Part shown: piece by piece, positions 39,793 to 51,400 of the stretch
Layout of the letters: the number at the start of each line of letters is the position of its first letter
Numbering within the stretch: position 1 is the first letter of the stretch
Virus record (IMG/VR): IMGVR_UViG_3300034375_013642
Coordinates: 1-54,269 of that record
Source: a virus
Length of the DNA stretch: 54,269 nucleotides
Strand: one strand, 5' to 3'
Notes under the pieces: generated by a model
The model's input: the letters and a program-made list of their open reading frames with translations, nothing else
Told to the model about the DNA's origin: nothing
The model's database searches: none
Made by a program: the position numbers and the translations under genes

Positions 39793-39812
39793 TCGCCTGC
39801 CGGGAGGCACCG

Positions 39813-41144
39813 ATGACCCCACGACGCAAGACGTTGCCAGCGCTCTCGCCGAAAGCGCCGGCCGAGCTTCGCCCGCTGTTTGCGGCCATGGCCGAGATCC
39901 TCGAAACAGGAGAGGGCGTGCGCGGCGACAAGCTCGATCGCAAGCTGACCCTGCGTGACCTGCTGGATGGAGGCCTGGCAAAGCTGCGAGTGCCCGGCAA
40001 TCCTGATGGCGGCCTGACGCAGCCTGACGGACCGCAAGACATGACCGTCCCGCCGCGGCCGACCGGCTTCGCTGCTGAAGGCAGTTTCTTTGGCATGATC
40101 CATATGACCTGGGAGCGTCCGCAGGAGATTTACAACAACCACGCGTTCACGAACATCTACCGTAGCGAAGAGGACAACTTCGCCACGGCGGAAATAATCG
40201 GCCGTGAAGCCGGCATGTTTTACAGCGACGTGGTGCGCAATGATGCGGTGGTCGTCGACAATCCGCTGAACCTGCCGGGTTACTACTACTGGATCACCTT
40301 CAGCTCGACCTCGGACATCGAGGGCGCGCCAAACTCGCCGAACGGCACGTTCGCCCAGCCGCTGCCCGATGCCGCCTACCTACTGGGCCAGCTTTCAGGG
40401 CAGCTAGGCGAATCCGAGCTTGAGCAGTCGCTACGTGACCGTATTGATCTAATCGACGGAACAAAGCCTGGCTCGGTGAGCGCTCGCATTGCAGAGGAGC
40501 GAACGGAGCGAGTGAAGGGCGACCAGGCCACCGCGCAGCTGGTTACAACCCTACAGACGACCGTATCAGGCAACACGGCAAGCATCCAACAGCAGGCTTC
40601 CAGCATCAACGGCCTGTCGGCGCAGTACACGCTGAAAACGGACGTCAACGGCTATGTCGCGGGTTTTGGCGCCTATAACGATGGAAAGACGGCCGACTTC
40701 GCCGTGCTGGCCGATCGCTTCTGGATCGCCAGGCCGGGTGCCTCGAATTCAGCGGTCAAGCCATTCATGGTGATTGGGGGCAAGGTCTACATCGATAGCG
40801 CCTTTATCCGCGAGGCTTCGATTCAGGAAGGGCAGCTCGGACCGATCACCTTCGGCAAGATATTCGATGCAGCCGGCAGGCCCGTCACGACGCTGGCGGG
40901 CAAGCTGCGCGCGGACATCCTCGACGTCGATAGCCTGCGGGTTGGCGATGCGAACATCAGCGGGGTCATTCAATCGAGCGCAGTCGACTCATGGGGCCGG
41001 CGCCGGTGGATCCTCGACAAGAATGGCGGTCTTACGCTCAACGGTGCGACGGCTTCCGGCCGCATGGAGGTGCGAGAAAACGTCATCAAGGTGTTCGATC
41101 AAGCTGGGCGTCTTCGCGTGCAGATTGGAGACCTTTACGCATGA
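39813..41144 (+). CDS. Tail fibre/tip protein with DUF1983 region
   Basis: 443 residues. Residues 70-190 include a fibronectin-like domain (FFGMIHMTWERPQEIYNNHA, then NLPGYYYWITFSSTSD). A helical part (SSINGLSAQYTLKTDVNGYV, then GFGAYNDGKTADFAVLADRF) is the DUF1983 region found at the end of lambda J-type tip proteins. The end repeats SWGRRRWILDKNGGLTLNGA. Likely central fibre or tip that contacts the receptor. GGGAGG precedes the ATG. Confidence 0.75.
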   Translation: MTPRRKTLPALSPKAPAELRPLFAAMAEILETGEGVRGDKLDRKLTLRDLLDGGLAKLRVPGNPDGGLTQPDGPQDMTVPPRPTGFAAEGSFFGMIHMTWERPQEIYNNHAFTNIYRSEEDNFATAEIIGREAGMFYSDVVRNDAVVVDNPLNLPGYYYWITFSSTSDIEGAPNSPNGTFAQPLPDAAYLLGQLSGQLGESELEQSLRDRIDLIDGTKPGSVSARIAEERTERVKGDQATAQLVTTLQTTVSGNTASIQQQASSINGLSAQYTLKTDVNGYVAGFGAYNDGKTADFAVLADRFWIARPGASNSAVKPFMVIGGKVYIDSAFIREASIQEGQLGPITFGKIFDAAGRPVTTLAGKLRADILDVDSLRVGDANISGVIQSSAVDSWGRRRWILDKNGGLTLNGATASGRMEVRENVIKVFDQAGRLRVQIGDLYA

Positions 41145-41482
41145 CGTCTGGAATCCGGGTCTACGATTCCGGCGGAGCTTTGGTCTTCGACGAAAACTCG
41201 CTCTCACTGCGAGTAATAGACATCATCAGGCTCGACTACGGAAAGCGTTCATCGCCACTGACCGTGAGCGCCCCAAAAGCCCGGGCAGGTCATGCTGTCA
41301 TCGTGCAGGCGCGGGCGCGGTACGCACATAGCGACGCCAGCGGCCACTATGGATACAACCCGCCGGTCGTGAAGCCGTACGACGGCTACATAGTACTCAG
41401 CCCGCTCGACTGGCCTTATTCGCAGACCAGTCCAGGTGTAATCGATTGCAGCTGCGACCTGATACTGGTGGAGTTCGGATGA
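41141..41482 (+). CDS. Fibre-tip protein, DUF6453-like module
   Basis: 113 residues. It starts GIRVYDSGGALVFDENSLSL then RVID, a module that recurs in the next protein. Small beta-rich caps like this follow tip proteins in Pseudomonas phages. ATGA overlaps on both sides. Confidence 0.62.
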   Translation: MTSGIRVYDSGGALVFDENSLSLRVIDIIRLDYGKRSSPLTVSAPKARAGHAVIVQARARYAHSDASGHYGYNPPVVKPYDGYIVLSPLDWPYSQTSPGVIDCSCDLILVEFG

Positions 41483-42297
41483 GCTATGGATTCAAGCTGG
41501 TAAGCGACAGGGGCTCGGTCATTGTCGACGACCAGCACATCACACTTTCGGTTATCGCTCAGGGGCGCATGAGTTATGCCAATGGGTTGTTCTTCAACTC
41601 GAACGGGGGCTATTACGTCTACAACGATCACCTGTACGGCATGCTCATTGCGGCGTCGTTTGCTCAGGTCATCACCTCGATTGAGCCCCCCTTAGTTGTA
41701 ATGATTCCAGACGGCCCGGAGGGAGCAGTACATTCCTACCAGCCGGTAGGGTCTCCTGGCGCATGGACTGGGTTCGAGATCGCGTTCCGGCACACGTTCA
41801 ATCTCCCGAGCGGGGGTCGATACGGCTCTATCCCCTACATCAACTGGGCTTACGCCGTGGTGAGGATGGACTTGGTGCCTACCTCTGCTGATCGATGGGG
41901 GCTCCGCGTGTTCAACGAGCAAGGCGCGGTGACCTTCGACAGCGGGTCAAGGGCGCTTCGCCTGCTGCAGCACTTTAAGGGATGGCGCACGACTTACTCC
42001 GGCTATGGTTACCGCGAGTATGACCTGCCCTGGAGCTTTCCCTTCGACCGCAAGCACGGCCTGCTGGTGTCCAATATGACCGGCTTCCAGGTCTATACGG
42101 GCAATTTCAACTTTGCCATGGGCTCTGCTCGCTTCGGGTTCTCTGACGCGGGCCGCATACGCTCGGCAGTCGGCGGTTTAACCAAGCTCGACTCGGATCG
42201 CATGGGCAGCCATGGCGGCGACTGGAACGATGGGGTTGGCCGCCTCCTTGAAGATCAGTCGGGCGGGCCACAGGTCTTTGCCGTAAAGCTTATGTAG
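41479..42297 (+). CDS. Fibre-tip protein with two DUF6453-like modules
   Basis: 272 residues. The N-terminal module begins GFKLVSDRGSVIVDDQHITL and a second begins WGLRVFNEQGAVTFDSGSRA near residue 145, both parallel to the preceding gene. Between are aromatic-rich strands (GGRYGSIPYINWAYAVVRMD). Likely part of the receptor-binding tip complex. Confidence 0.62.
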   Translation: MSYGFKLVSDRGSVIVDDQHITLSVIAQGRMSYANGLFFNSNGGYYVYNDHLYGMLIAASFAQVITSIEPPLVVMIPDGPEGAVHSYQPVGSPGAWTGFEIAFRHTFNLPSGGRYGSIPYINWAYAVVRMDLVPTSADRWGLRVFNEQGAVTFDSGSRALRLLQHFKGWRTTYSGYGYREYDLPWSFPFDRKHGLLVSNMTGFQVYTGNFNFAMGSARFGFSDAGRIRSAVGGLTKLDSDRMGSHGGDWNDGVGRLLEDQSGGPQVFAVKLM

Positions 42298-42349
42298 CGC
42301 CGCCGGGATCTTCGTTACACTCACTCTATGTCATTGTCGGGAGACAACG

Positions 42350-42817
42350 ATGCCACAGCCCAACGAGCGGGCGTTTCTTCAGCATGTGCTGAAGGATCAC
42401 GCTGCCGCCATTCTGTTCTGTGAGGCGCTATTTCGCGTCTCACAAGTTCTTGATGACCTCCTTGACGGCGACAAGCCTGTCACCAGCGACGCGATTTACC
42501 GCGCGTTCTGGGAGGCAATGATCGATATCCCATCAAATACTTTCTATCGAGCTCACGAGCCGATGCTGCGTCCGCTTATGGCAGCCGCTCTGCAGGATTG
42601 GCGCGACAGCGTGACACTGGAGCGTGACGGCGACGAGCACGGCCGAACGCTGGCCTTCGTGCTGCGCGACCAGCTGACCAGCCTGGTAGTGCAGTGCGCC
42701 GGCCTGATTGGCGGCTTTGATTGGATGCAGCGGATCTCTGCCGAAATACGCCGGCATTTCCATGAGGACAAGCTGCGCGATTATCTCAACGAGCTTGGAA
42801 CAGGAGTGGCGCAATGA
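42350..42817 (+). CDS. Hypothetical helical protein at the head of the internal-protein operon
   Basis: 155 residues, helical (ERAFLQHVLKDHAAAILFCE, FWEAMIDIPSNTFYRAHEPM). GGGAG precedes the ATG. Position before the internal virion proteins and overlap (ATGA) suggest a morphogenesis or virion role. Family not recognised. Confidence 0.6.
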   Translation: MPQPNERAFLQHVLKDHAAAILFCEALFRVSQVLDDLLDGDKPVTSDAIYRAFWEAMIDIPSNTFYRAHEPMLRPLMAAALQDWRDSVTLERDGDEHGRTLAFVLRDQLTSLVVQCAGLIGGFDWMQRISAEIRRHFHEDKLRDYLNELGTGVAQ

Positions 42818-43497
42818 GTGGCGGAGGAAGTGAAAGCGACAACACGGTGAAGGACACGCCCGAGCAGCGCTATGCGGCGCAGGTAGCCGCCGAAAAATGG
42901 AACTTCGCTCAAGGCAAGCTCGCCCCGCTGGAAGACCAATACATGGCCAACGTCGATGATATGGATTCGGCCGGGCGCATGAGCTACATCCGCGGGCGTA
43001 CCAACCAGGCTTCAATGGGGAACCTAAGCCAAGGATTGCAGCAGCTAGATGCTCAGCTGGGCCAGGCCGGTATCAATCCGAACAGTGGGCGCTGGCTTGG
43101 CACTCAGGCAGATTTTTCCGAGCAGAACGCGCAGCAGGGCGGTGAAACGATGGGGCGAGCCCAGTTCCAGCAGAAGTCTGAGCAGATCAAGGGGATGCAA
43201 AACATCGTCGCGATGGGCTCCGGCGAGTCGACACAGTCGCAGGCCGGATTGAGCGATATTGCCGCAACCTCTGCTGCAGATGCGCGCAGCGAGGCGACGA
43301 ATAATTTCAATCGCCGCAGTGCCAACCTGCAGTTGCTCGGCACCGCCGCAGGTGCCGCGACAAATTACGGAATGAGCCAGTTCGGCAGCAGCGCCGCTCC
43401 GGCCGCAGGTGCGACATCCGGCATAGGGCTGTCTGGTTTCGACAACGGTTACGGTCTTAGTAGCAGCTCGGTCAACGGCATGAAGTACGGAGCCTAA
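42814..43497 (+). CDS. Internal virion protein, Gln/Ala-rich
   Basis: 227 residues. TPEQRYAAQVAAEKWNFAQG then KLAPLEDQYMANVDD, a Gln/Gly-rich helical middle (NLSQGLQQLDAQLGQAGINP) and an Ala/Gly/Ser-rich end. Composition and place (before the giant protein) match ejection proteins like P22 gp7/gp20. Resembles the next gene in layout. Confidence 0.62.
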   Translation: MSGGGSESDNTVKDTPEQRYAAQVAAEKWNFAQGKLAPLEDQYMANVDDMDSAGRMSYIRGRTNQASMGNLSQGLQQLDAQLGQAGINPNSGRWLGTQADFSEQNAQQGGETMGRAQFQQKSEQIKGMQNIVAMGSGESTQSQAGLSDIAATSAADARSEATNNFNRRSANLQLLGTAAGAATNYGMSQFGSSAAPAAGATSGIGLSGFDNGYGLSSSSVNGMKYGA

Positions 43498-43499
43498 CG

Positions 43500-43928
43500 A
43501 TGGCCATTTATGTGGACGCAAGCACAGCATTCAGCGGCGACCAAGGCGCTTCGCAGCTGCTTGGACAGCTGTATCGAGCGCAGTGGGACGATTGGAAAAC
43601 CCGCTTCAGCCCCTATATCGACGAGCTGGCGAACCTGGCCAGCGACAAAACCTATGCCGCCGGCCAGGGCGCGAATGCTGCTGCAGCCGTGAATACAAGC
43701 TATGCCAACACGGCACAGGCCCTGCAAACGCAGCGTGCCGGTATGGGCATCAATCTGACCGATGCACAAAAGACCGCCGAGCAGCGTCAGCTGTCTCTTG
43801 GCCAGGCCGCCGACGGCGCCTCGGCCTACAACGAGGCGAAGGTCTCGGCGCGCGACATGCAGGACCAGATCCTCGCTGGCGGCTTCGGTCTGTCGAATCT
43901 TCCAACAACTGGCCAGCAGCAGGGGTAA
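43500..43928 (+). CDS. Internal virion protein, related in layout to the previous gene
   Basis: 142 residues. QLYRAQWDDWKTRFSPYIDE then a Ala/Gln-rich helix (AAAVNTSYANTAQALQTQRA, GMGINLTDAQKTAEQRQLSL) and a GGFG end. It parallels the preceding protein (aromatic start, Q-rich GIN region), hinting at duplication. Ejection-type role inferred. Confidence 0.58.
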   Translation: MAIYVDASTAFSGDQGASQLLGQLYRAQWDDWKTRFSPYIDELANLASDKTYAAGQGANAAAAVNTSYANTAQALQTQRAGMGINLTDAQKTAEQRQLSLGQAADGASAYNEAKVSARDMQDQILAGGFGLSNLPTTGQQQG

Positions 43929-43933
43929 GCGCT

Positions 43934-44185
43934 ATGTCATACGGATTACTTGGCCTCAAGAATCAGATGCAAGGCGAAGCCGTTCAGGGGCTGCAGGACC
44001 TGGATAAGCAGCAACAGCAGAACAGAATGTTCAAGGAGCAGGCCGACCAGCAGCAGAAGGCCCAGCGCAAGCAATCACAAGTCGGCATGGCTGCAACCGG
44101 AGCCATGTACGGCGCCTCGGTAGGCGGGCCAGTCGGCGCTGTTGTTGGAGGCGTTATTGGCCTGGCGGCCGGCTCGTTCATGTAA
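43934..44185 (+). CDS. Small internal protein with glycine-zipper segment
   Basis: 83 residues. A Gln-rich basic half (QQQQNRMFKEQADQQQKAQR) precedes a glycine-zipper membrane-active stretch (MYGASVGGPVGAVVGGVIGL). Such segments help ejection proteins insert in membranes. No canonical ribosome site is obvious; it follows the previous stop by five bases. Confidence 0.6.
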   Translation: MSYGLLGLKNQMQGEAVQGLQDLDKQQQQNRMFKEQADQQQKAQRKQSQVGMAATGAMYGASVGGPVGAVVGGVIGLAAGSFM

Positions 44186-44221
44186 CAACGCCTTCGGGCT
44201 CACATATTGCCGGGAGGCAAC

Positions 44222-45463
44222 ATGGCAGGACTTGATACGCGCGGGGCCTTCGACGGCTTCGTGCAAGGCTTCAACATGATGGACGCCTATAACCACCGGA
44301 AGGCGTCCAGCGCACGCGCTGATCAGCAAGTGCAGATGCAGCAGCGCGGGCTCGATATGCGTGAGCAGGAGTTTGCTGCGCAGCAGGATGAGCGCCAAAG
44401 CCAGCGGGACCAACAACATATCGCGCATTTCTATACCGGGTGGGCCAGCGGCATCGATGCGCCCATCACGCCCGAGCTCGAAAAGGCATTCGAGCGAAAC
44501 AAGCTCGCAGATCCGCGCCACCTGTTCCGACCTGAGACCGAGGCAGCTGTGCAGTACGCCGACAAGCTGGCCAAGGGCGAGGGTTCGCTGTTCAGCAAGC
44601 AGACCGTCGACGCCATGAACGACTTCTACGCGCCCCGCGTGAACCGCGGCAATGGCGGCAAGAAGCGGCTGGCCGGCATGTACCCCGGGCAAAAGGAAGG
44701 CTCGTTCGTTTTCGAGCTGGAAGTTGAGGACGAACAGGGCAACAAGCGGCTGGCGCCGATGACGGTGAATCGGGGCCTGGAAGGCGAGGACGACGAGGTA
44801 GCGCAGTACGAGATCGATCAGGCGATCGCCCCGGTAATGGGTGCCAAGTCGATCTACCAGGCGCTCGGCCAGAATCGCGAGAAGATGTTGGGCTATCTGC
44901 GCAGCTCCGGCTACCTGCCGAAGGAAGCCGATAAGTGGGAACAGGTCGAGGGCCCCGACGGCGCCATTCTGCAGCGCAACAATCGAACCGGTGAAATGAA
45001 GAGCGTCGTTGGCCGCAAATCGATCGGTGCGGGCGGCGCCTATGCGCCGAGCAGCGACGTGAAGACCCTCGAATATCTCAAATCCAACGGCATGAGCGAC
45101 CAGCAGGCCCGTGACGAACTGGTGCGCCTGAAACGAGGCGGTAGCGACAGCAGCATCAGCGCCGGCGACCGGTACCGGGTGACCTTCCTCACCAACCAGA
45201 TTAAGGAAATCGATTCGCAGCTCGAAGCCTTTCCGGAGCCCGATGCGGAAGCAGCGTTGCGTCAACAGCGCGAGCAGCTTGTGCAGGCGCGGCAAGGGCT
45301 CGCCAGCGATCTGGGCCTTGTCGGCGTTCCTGGTCAGCAGCAAGCCCGGCAGGAGCCCAAGCCTTCAGCGCCGCAGCAGGGGCCGAAGGTGGGTCACGTC
45401 GAAGACGGCTACGAGTTCCTTGGTGGCGACCCTGCCAACCCTGAAAACTGGAGTAAGAAGTGA
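44222..45463 (+). CDS. Internal virion/ejection protein
   Basis: 413 residues. The beginning (GAFDGFVQGFNMMDAYNHRK then coiled-coil REQEFAAQQDERQSQRDQQH) is common to podovirus internal proteins; the remainder is helical with Gln-rich segments (RYRVTFLTNQIKEIDSQLEA). It overlaps the giant gene at its stop (TGATG). GGGAGG lies before the ATG at 44222, which fixes the start. Confidence 0.68.
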   Translation: MAGLDTRGAFDGFVQGFNMMDAYNHRKASSARADQQVQMQQRGLDMREQEFAAQQDERQSQRDQQHIAHFYTGWASGIDAPITPELEKAFERNKLADPRHLFRPETEAAVQYADKLAKGEGSLFSKQTVDAMNDFYAPRVNRGNGGKKRLAGMYPGQKEGSFVFELEVEDEQGNKRLAPMTVNRGLEGEDDEVAQYEIDQAIAPVMGAKSIYQALGQNREKMLGYLRSSGYLPKEADKWEQVEGPDGAILQRNNRTGEMKSVVGRKSIGAGGAYAPSSDVKTLEYLKSNGMSDQQARDELVRLKRGGSDSSISAGDRYRVTFLTNQIKEIDSQLEAFPEPDAEAALRQQREQLVQARQGLASDLGLVGVPGQQQARQEPKPSAPQQGPKVGHVEDGYEFLGGDPANPENWSKK

Positions 45464-48400
45464 TGGCGGGCCCTTGGGAGAAGTACCAGCAGCAATCCGC
45501 CATTGAACGGCCTCAGCCAGAGCAGGCCGGGCCATGGGCTAAGTATCAGCCAGCGGAGCCCGTCGAGCCGACCAACGATGCGGCAGCCGAGCGGGGCGGC
45601 ATCGAAGCCATGGATTACGGCAAGGAGATGGCGGGTGGCGCGTTGGTTGGCACCGGCGCGGTCGTCAGCGGCTTCGGCGACCTGCTGACAACGGCGGGAA
45701 ATGCTGTTGAGCGAGGCGCTCGTGCGGTATTGCCCGCCGGAGCCGTGGATGCGCTGAAGAGCATTCCGGCACCGAGCGACCTACTGTTTCGTCCGGCAGG
45801 TCGCCAGATCGACGCTGCGGGTAAGCAAATTCAGGCCGCTAAGACCGAGGCGGCCAAGCAGACGCTGGAAGCCAGCACGCCACAAGGTGACGTTCTTGAC
45901 CCGTCCAGCTGGAGCATGGGCGACGATCCTACGCTCGCCGGCTACGGGCTGCATGGTGCGAACCTGGTGGGCCAGTTCGTGCCTCAGGCCGCTGCGCTGG
46001 CAATCCCCGGCGGTCAGGCGCGCATGGTAGGAATGGCAGGCATTGGCGGCCTCCAGGCTGGCGGCGCGGCGGGCAACGAAGTCGAGCAGCGCCTTGCAGC
46101 CATGCCAGACGCTGACCTGCAGCAGGCTTCGGACCTGTACCGCCAGCTGCGCGCGAACGGCTTGGATGAGGCTGCTGCTCGCGCCCAGGTGTCCGCTACC
46201 GCACGCGCAGCCGCGTTTCAGGGGGCGGCTCCGGTGGGTGCAGTTGGCGGTGCCATGACTCATTACGCGCTGGGGCCGCTGCAGCGGCAGATCGGAGGAA
46301 GCGCAGGCCGGCGCCTGGCTGGTGGCCTGGCGCTGGATGCTCCGGCTGAAGGTGCGCAAGAGGTGGGCGAGTCCGTGGCGGCTCGCGCTGCGACGAACCA
46401 GGCGATCGGTGAGCAGCGCTCCCTGACCGAGGATACCTTCGGCGACGCCCTGCTGGGCGCCATGGGTGGCGCAGGCCATGCGAGCCTTGGCGCAGTGCTC
46501 GGCCGCCCGGAGCACGCTGCGCGGCCAGCCGATTCGGCCGCCGAGCCTGATGCCACCTTTGAGGATGCGCCAGAGCCTGCCGCATTGCCGGCGCCAGGGC
46601 TGCAGGGCCTCCCCAAGCCCGAGCCGACCTTCTACGCCGACAGCCAGGGCAACATGCAGGACGTCGGCCCGGTACGCAATGTTGACGGCGAAATGCAGCC
46701 CGACCAGCAGGGGCGGCAATGGATCAACCCGCGCAACCGTGCCGATCGCTCCGTGGGCGGAGAGGGCATGGAGCGCCAGGTGGCTCGCGGTGAGCCGGCG
46801 CCGCTTGAGGGACAGTTCCAGCATGGAAGCCGCCAGCAGGTTGCCGATAGCCAAGCGCAGGAAGGTCTGACCTTGGATGGCGAAACCCTGCAGCCGGCAC
46901 TGCCTGCGCCCGATGCGTTCGTGGTGGACGGGCAGGGCAATGCCCAGCGTGGCGCCACTAAGCCGCAAATCTTTGACCGGGCTCCCACTGGTGGGCGCGG
47001 CATGGATCAGCAGGCGCCGACCGCAATTCGCCGCGACGATGACTTTGAGTACATGGCCCGCAGCAATGGCGAGCCGTTCCAGGCGCACGGCGCAGCGAAG
47101 GCCAGCAAGGCTTTCCGCGAGGCTAGGAAGGTAGGCCGTAACCCGACGGTCGCTAAGGTCGATGGCGGCTTCGCCGTACGCGTGCCGGCGGATCCGAAGC
47201 GGTACCAGATGCGGCCGATCGATCAGGCAGCCAACCAGGCCGCGACCTCGCCGACCAACGATCTACCTGCGCCGACACCCGCGCAGATTGAGGCCGGAAA
47301 CTACAAAAAGGGTCGCGTCCGCGTTCAGGGCCTGGATATCTCCATTGAGAATCCGCGGGGTTCCGAGCGGAGCGGTACCGGGCCGGACGGTACGCCATGG
47401 CGGCGCACGATGGGCGACCATTACGGCTACATCAAGCGCACCACGGGCGCCGACGGCGAGCAGGTGGACGTCTACGTTGGGCCGCAGCAGGACAGCGATC
47501 AGGTATTCGTGGTCGACCAGCTCAATCAGCAGGACGGAAGCTTCGACGAACACAAAGTCATGCTGGGCTATTCCGACCAGGCGACGGCAGTGCAAGCCTA
47601 CAGTGCCAACTTTGACGAAGGCTGGAAGGTGGGCCCGGTCACCGCCATGCCGGTGACCGAGTTCAAATCATGGCTGAAAGGCGGTGCGCTTTCCAAGCCG
47701 CTCGCGCTGCCGAGCCCGGGCGTCAAGCCGCCTCAACCGAAAACGGCTGCCTCTGCGCACCAGGCACCGCCCGATCAGCCCAGGCCAAAGGGCAGTCGGC
47801 GAGCCGTTGATCGAGACCGCGATAGCGTAGTGCAAGCAGCCATCAGGCTCGGCGGCATTACCAAACAGTGGAAACAGGACACGACCGGCGACACCAAGGG
47901 CAACAAGAACATTCCAGGTGTCGGAGCGCTATGGAGCGACAACACCGGGACCAGCCTGGATGACATGGCATCCCTGCTTGACCAGCACGGCTATGTTCCA
48001 GCTGGCGAAATGGACCGAGACGGTGGCGTGAGCTGGCTGCAGGAAGCCTTGCGAGATGAACTGGCTGGCAGAAAGACACACTATGCGCCAGACTCTGTTC
48101 GGCAGCTGGAACAGTACGAGCTGGAAATGCTCGAGCGTATCAACGAGCAATTGGCCGTTGAGCGTGAGCAGCTCGAAGCTGAATACGCCCGCATCGAGGC
48201 CGAGCACGGCGCCGAGGCTGCGGCACACGCAAGATCCCAAGACGCTGCTTTCGACGAAGACGCTTTAAGGTATGAGGAGTTCATCTCTGATGAGCCAGAA
48301 AGAACCGAAACTTTCATTGACGGAAATCCGCTCGATGAGGACGCAGCCGTCCGGCGCGATGACGAGGTACGGGCAGCTGATGCAGCAGAAGCTGGATCTG

Positions 48401-51400
48401 CTGGACAAGATCGCGGCGCGTCGTTCAGCCTCGAACAGCAAACCGAAGCAGGACTGAAAGAGCAGGCGGAGCGCAATGCTGCCGCCGAGAAGGCTCGTGC
48501 CGATCAGGAGCGCGAGACAGAGCAGAAGGCTCAGGCCGACCGCGACCGTAAAGATTTCACCCTGACCGGCTCAGACCGGATATCGGACATTGCCGCCGCG
48601 CGCGGGCAGAATGATATGTTCGGTGCCCAGCCGACCACTCCAGCCAGTAAAGCGAAACAACAAGCCACCCAGCTGGCCAAGAAGAAGCCGAGCCCTGCAG
48701 AACCAGCCACTGAGCCCAAGCCCGCCAAGGTCGAAGACTTCGGCGAGAAGCTAGGCGGCGCGCGCAAAGATGAGCTGCGCGGCCTGCGGGAGCGCCTGGA
48801 CAACATGGACGACCAGAGCATTGCGAACAGCAAGCTCAGCGAGCTATGGCCAAAGGGCGAGATTGACCGCATAGAAGACAACTTCCACGCGGCTGCTTAC
48901 CAGACCGTGCGGGACTTCATCCCCACGAAACCCCGGGCTCCGTACAGGATTGCCGGCTGGGTGAACAAAGTGAAGGCGGCGCGCGAGCTGCTTGCGGAGC
49001 TGTCGCGGATGGGCGGCGATTCGACGGTCGCCAAGATGCGAGCATTCAGCCCTTCACTGCGGTCGGTAGCCGACAAGATTGAGCTGCTGATGGGGATTGA
49101 TCGGGCGCAGTGGGCGCGGATCGGCCGGGTGAGCATGGCAACCGGCAGCTACAGCAAGGACGGGCAGATGGTGCCGGGGTCTTGGGCCGAGGTGGAAATC
49201 GACGGCCGAGGCAAGCACTTCTACGGTAAGGGTTCTATTGCTGAGGCAATTAACGATGTCCGCCTGGCGCTGAATCTCAAATCGGCCCCTGAGAAGAAGA
49301 TGCAGTTCGACGTCTACTCAGACCGAGCGACCGGACAGGTCTTCATCGCCAAAAGCGGCGACCGAGAGACCCGCCGGCTGGCAACCTTCAAGAGCGTGGC
49401 AGAGGCCAGGGATCACATCGCCAACGAACATGACAGCTTGGTCGCAGCGTGGGACGCGGTTAAGAACCGAGACAACGTGACCAAGGCGGATATGCGCCGC
49501 AGCTTGAACGAGGTTCGCACTGGCACCGATCACCGCGGCGGAGCGGACATCACGCCCGAACAGTTCCTCGAGGCGTTCGGATTCAGAGGCGTCGAGTTCG
49601 GTAACTGGGTTGCGCAGGGCGATGGCAGTAAAGGCCGCCAGGGCATGCTCAATGATGCCTATGATGCCTTCATGGATTTGGCTGAGGTGGTGGGCGTACC
49701 GCCGAAGGCATTGAGTCTGGAAGGGCGGCTGGGCATCGGCTTCGGTTCTCGCGGGCGAGGCCGGGCCAGTGCCCACTTCGAGCCGGACGCCGTTGTCATC
49801 AACCTGACCAAGACGAAAGGGGCTGGCTCGTTGGCGCATGAGTGGTTTCATGCGCTCGACAACTACTTTGCCGGCAAGCGAGAGGCTAGCGAAGCCAAGA
49901 CGGCGCGCGAGGCGTCGTATATCACCTATCGGCCGGAGCCGGTCCTCGTCAACAAGAAGTACCCGGCGCAAAGCCTGACCCGCGCCAAGCTGGACATGTA
50001 CCAGGCGAACCATCCGAACGCACCGATGTACGCCGAGGCGAACTGGATGCCCGATCCTGCGCACCCAGAAGGGGTGAGGCCGAAGGTGGAGAAGGCTTTC
50101 GCCGAAGTGGTTGCCACGCTCGATCAGTCGCCGATGGCGAAACGCTCGGCCGTTCTGGATAAGGGAGCCGCAGATGGGTACTGGTCGCGCATCATCGAGC
50201 GCGGCGCTCGCTCCTTTGAAACCTACGTGATTGCGAAGCTGGCCGATCGCGGCTATCGCAATGATTACCTGGCCAACGTGCGCAGCCTTGAAGAGTTTTC
50301 ACGTAGCCAGGATCGGTACCCGTACCTGACCCCGGACGAGCAAGGCCCGGTTAACGAAGCCTTCGACAAGCTGTTCTCGACCATCGAAGCCCGCGAAACG
50401 GACGAGGGTGTCAGCCTTTACCGGCTGGGTGAAGGCTCTGGAACGAAGGCCGAACATGTCACGGATGCACTATCGGGGGTTTCTGAACTTGCCGGTGTGA
50501 AGGTCGTGCAAACGTTCGATGACCTTCCCCTGTCAGCGAGGATCCGAGCCAAGCGTGACGGCATCGCGCCGGATGAGCTGCGCGGGATTTTCAGCAGCGG
50601 GGCGACTTATGTTGTCGCCGGCAACCACGCCAGCATTGCCGACGCGGTCTTTACGGCCGTGCACGAAGAGGTTGGCCACCGCGGCATTCATGGCCTGCTA
50701 GGCGACCAACTGGACGCGACCATGGAACGGTTGTATGCCAGCCAGGCAGCAACGGCCAAGGGCCGCCAGCGCATCGCGCAAATTCGCCAGGCTTATGCCA
50801 AGGTCCTGAAGAAGCTCGATGCTCGCAAGCAGCGCCTGATGATCGCCGAGGAGATGGTTGCGCACTTGATCGAGGATGGAGAGCGGCCTACCGCGCTGCA
50901 GCGCGTGCTGTCCAAAGCCCGAGAACTGCTGCGAGCGTTGTTCCCGCAGGTGCCATGGACCTACACCGACATCCTGGCGCTGGGCGAGCAGTCTCGCCGC
51001 TGGCTGCGCGACAGTCAGGCCGGGGTTACCGAGGACGAAAGCACCCGATACGCGTTGGCCGGGAAGCGTCAGCACACCTCCGAAGCGTTCAGCGACCTTA
51101 CCGCCAAGCAGAAGGATGCGCTGAACAAGATCGCGCCACGCACGGCGAAGCAGCAGGCGATCGATTGGTTCCGCCAGCACTCGGATCGTGCGCTACTCAA
51201 GATCCGCCAAGGCATTGTCGATCGCTACGCGGCGCTGCGAGAGCTGGACGTGGCCGTGCATGGGGACGATGTCCTGGGCACCGACATCACAAGCAGTGCC
51301 TGGGTGCTGGCGCGCATGTCGTCGGCAGCCAGCGGCGCACTGCATGCGATGCTGAACAACGGGCGCATTTACCTGGACCAGCAGCAGAAGGTGATCGACA

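Noticed and set aside
48272-48457. Small plus-strand gene inside the giant virion gene
   Set aside because: A 61-codon alternative frame with an acceptable start, but it lies in a coiled-coil stretch where such frames arise easily and the host frame is continuous.
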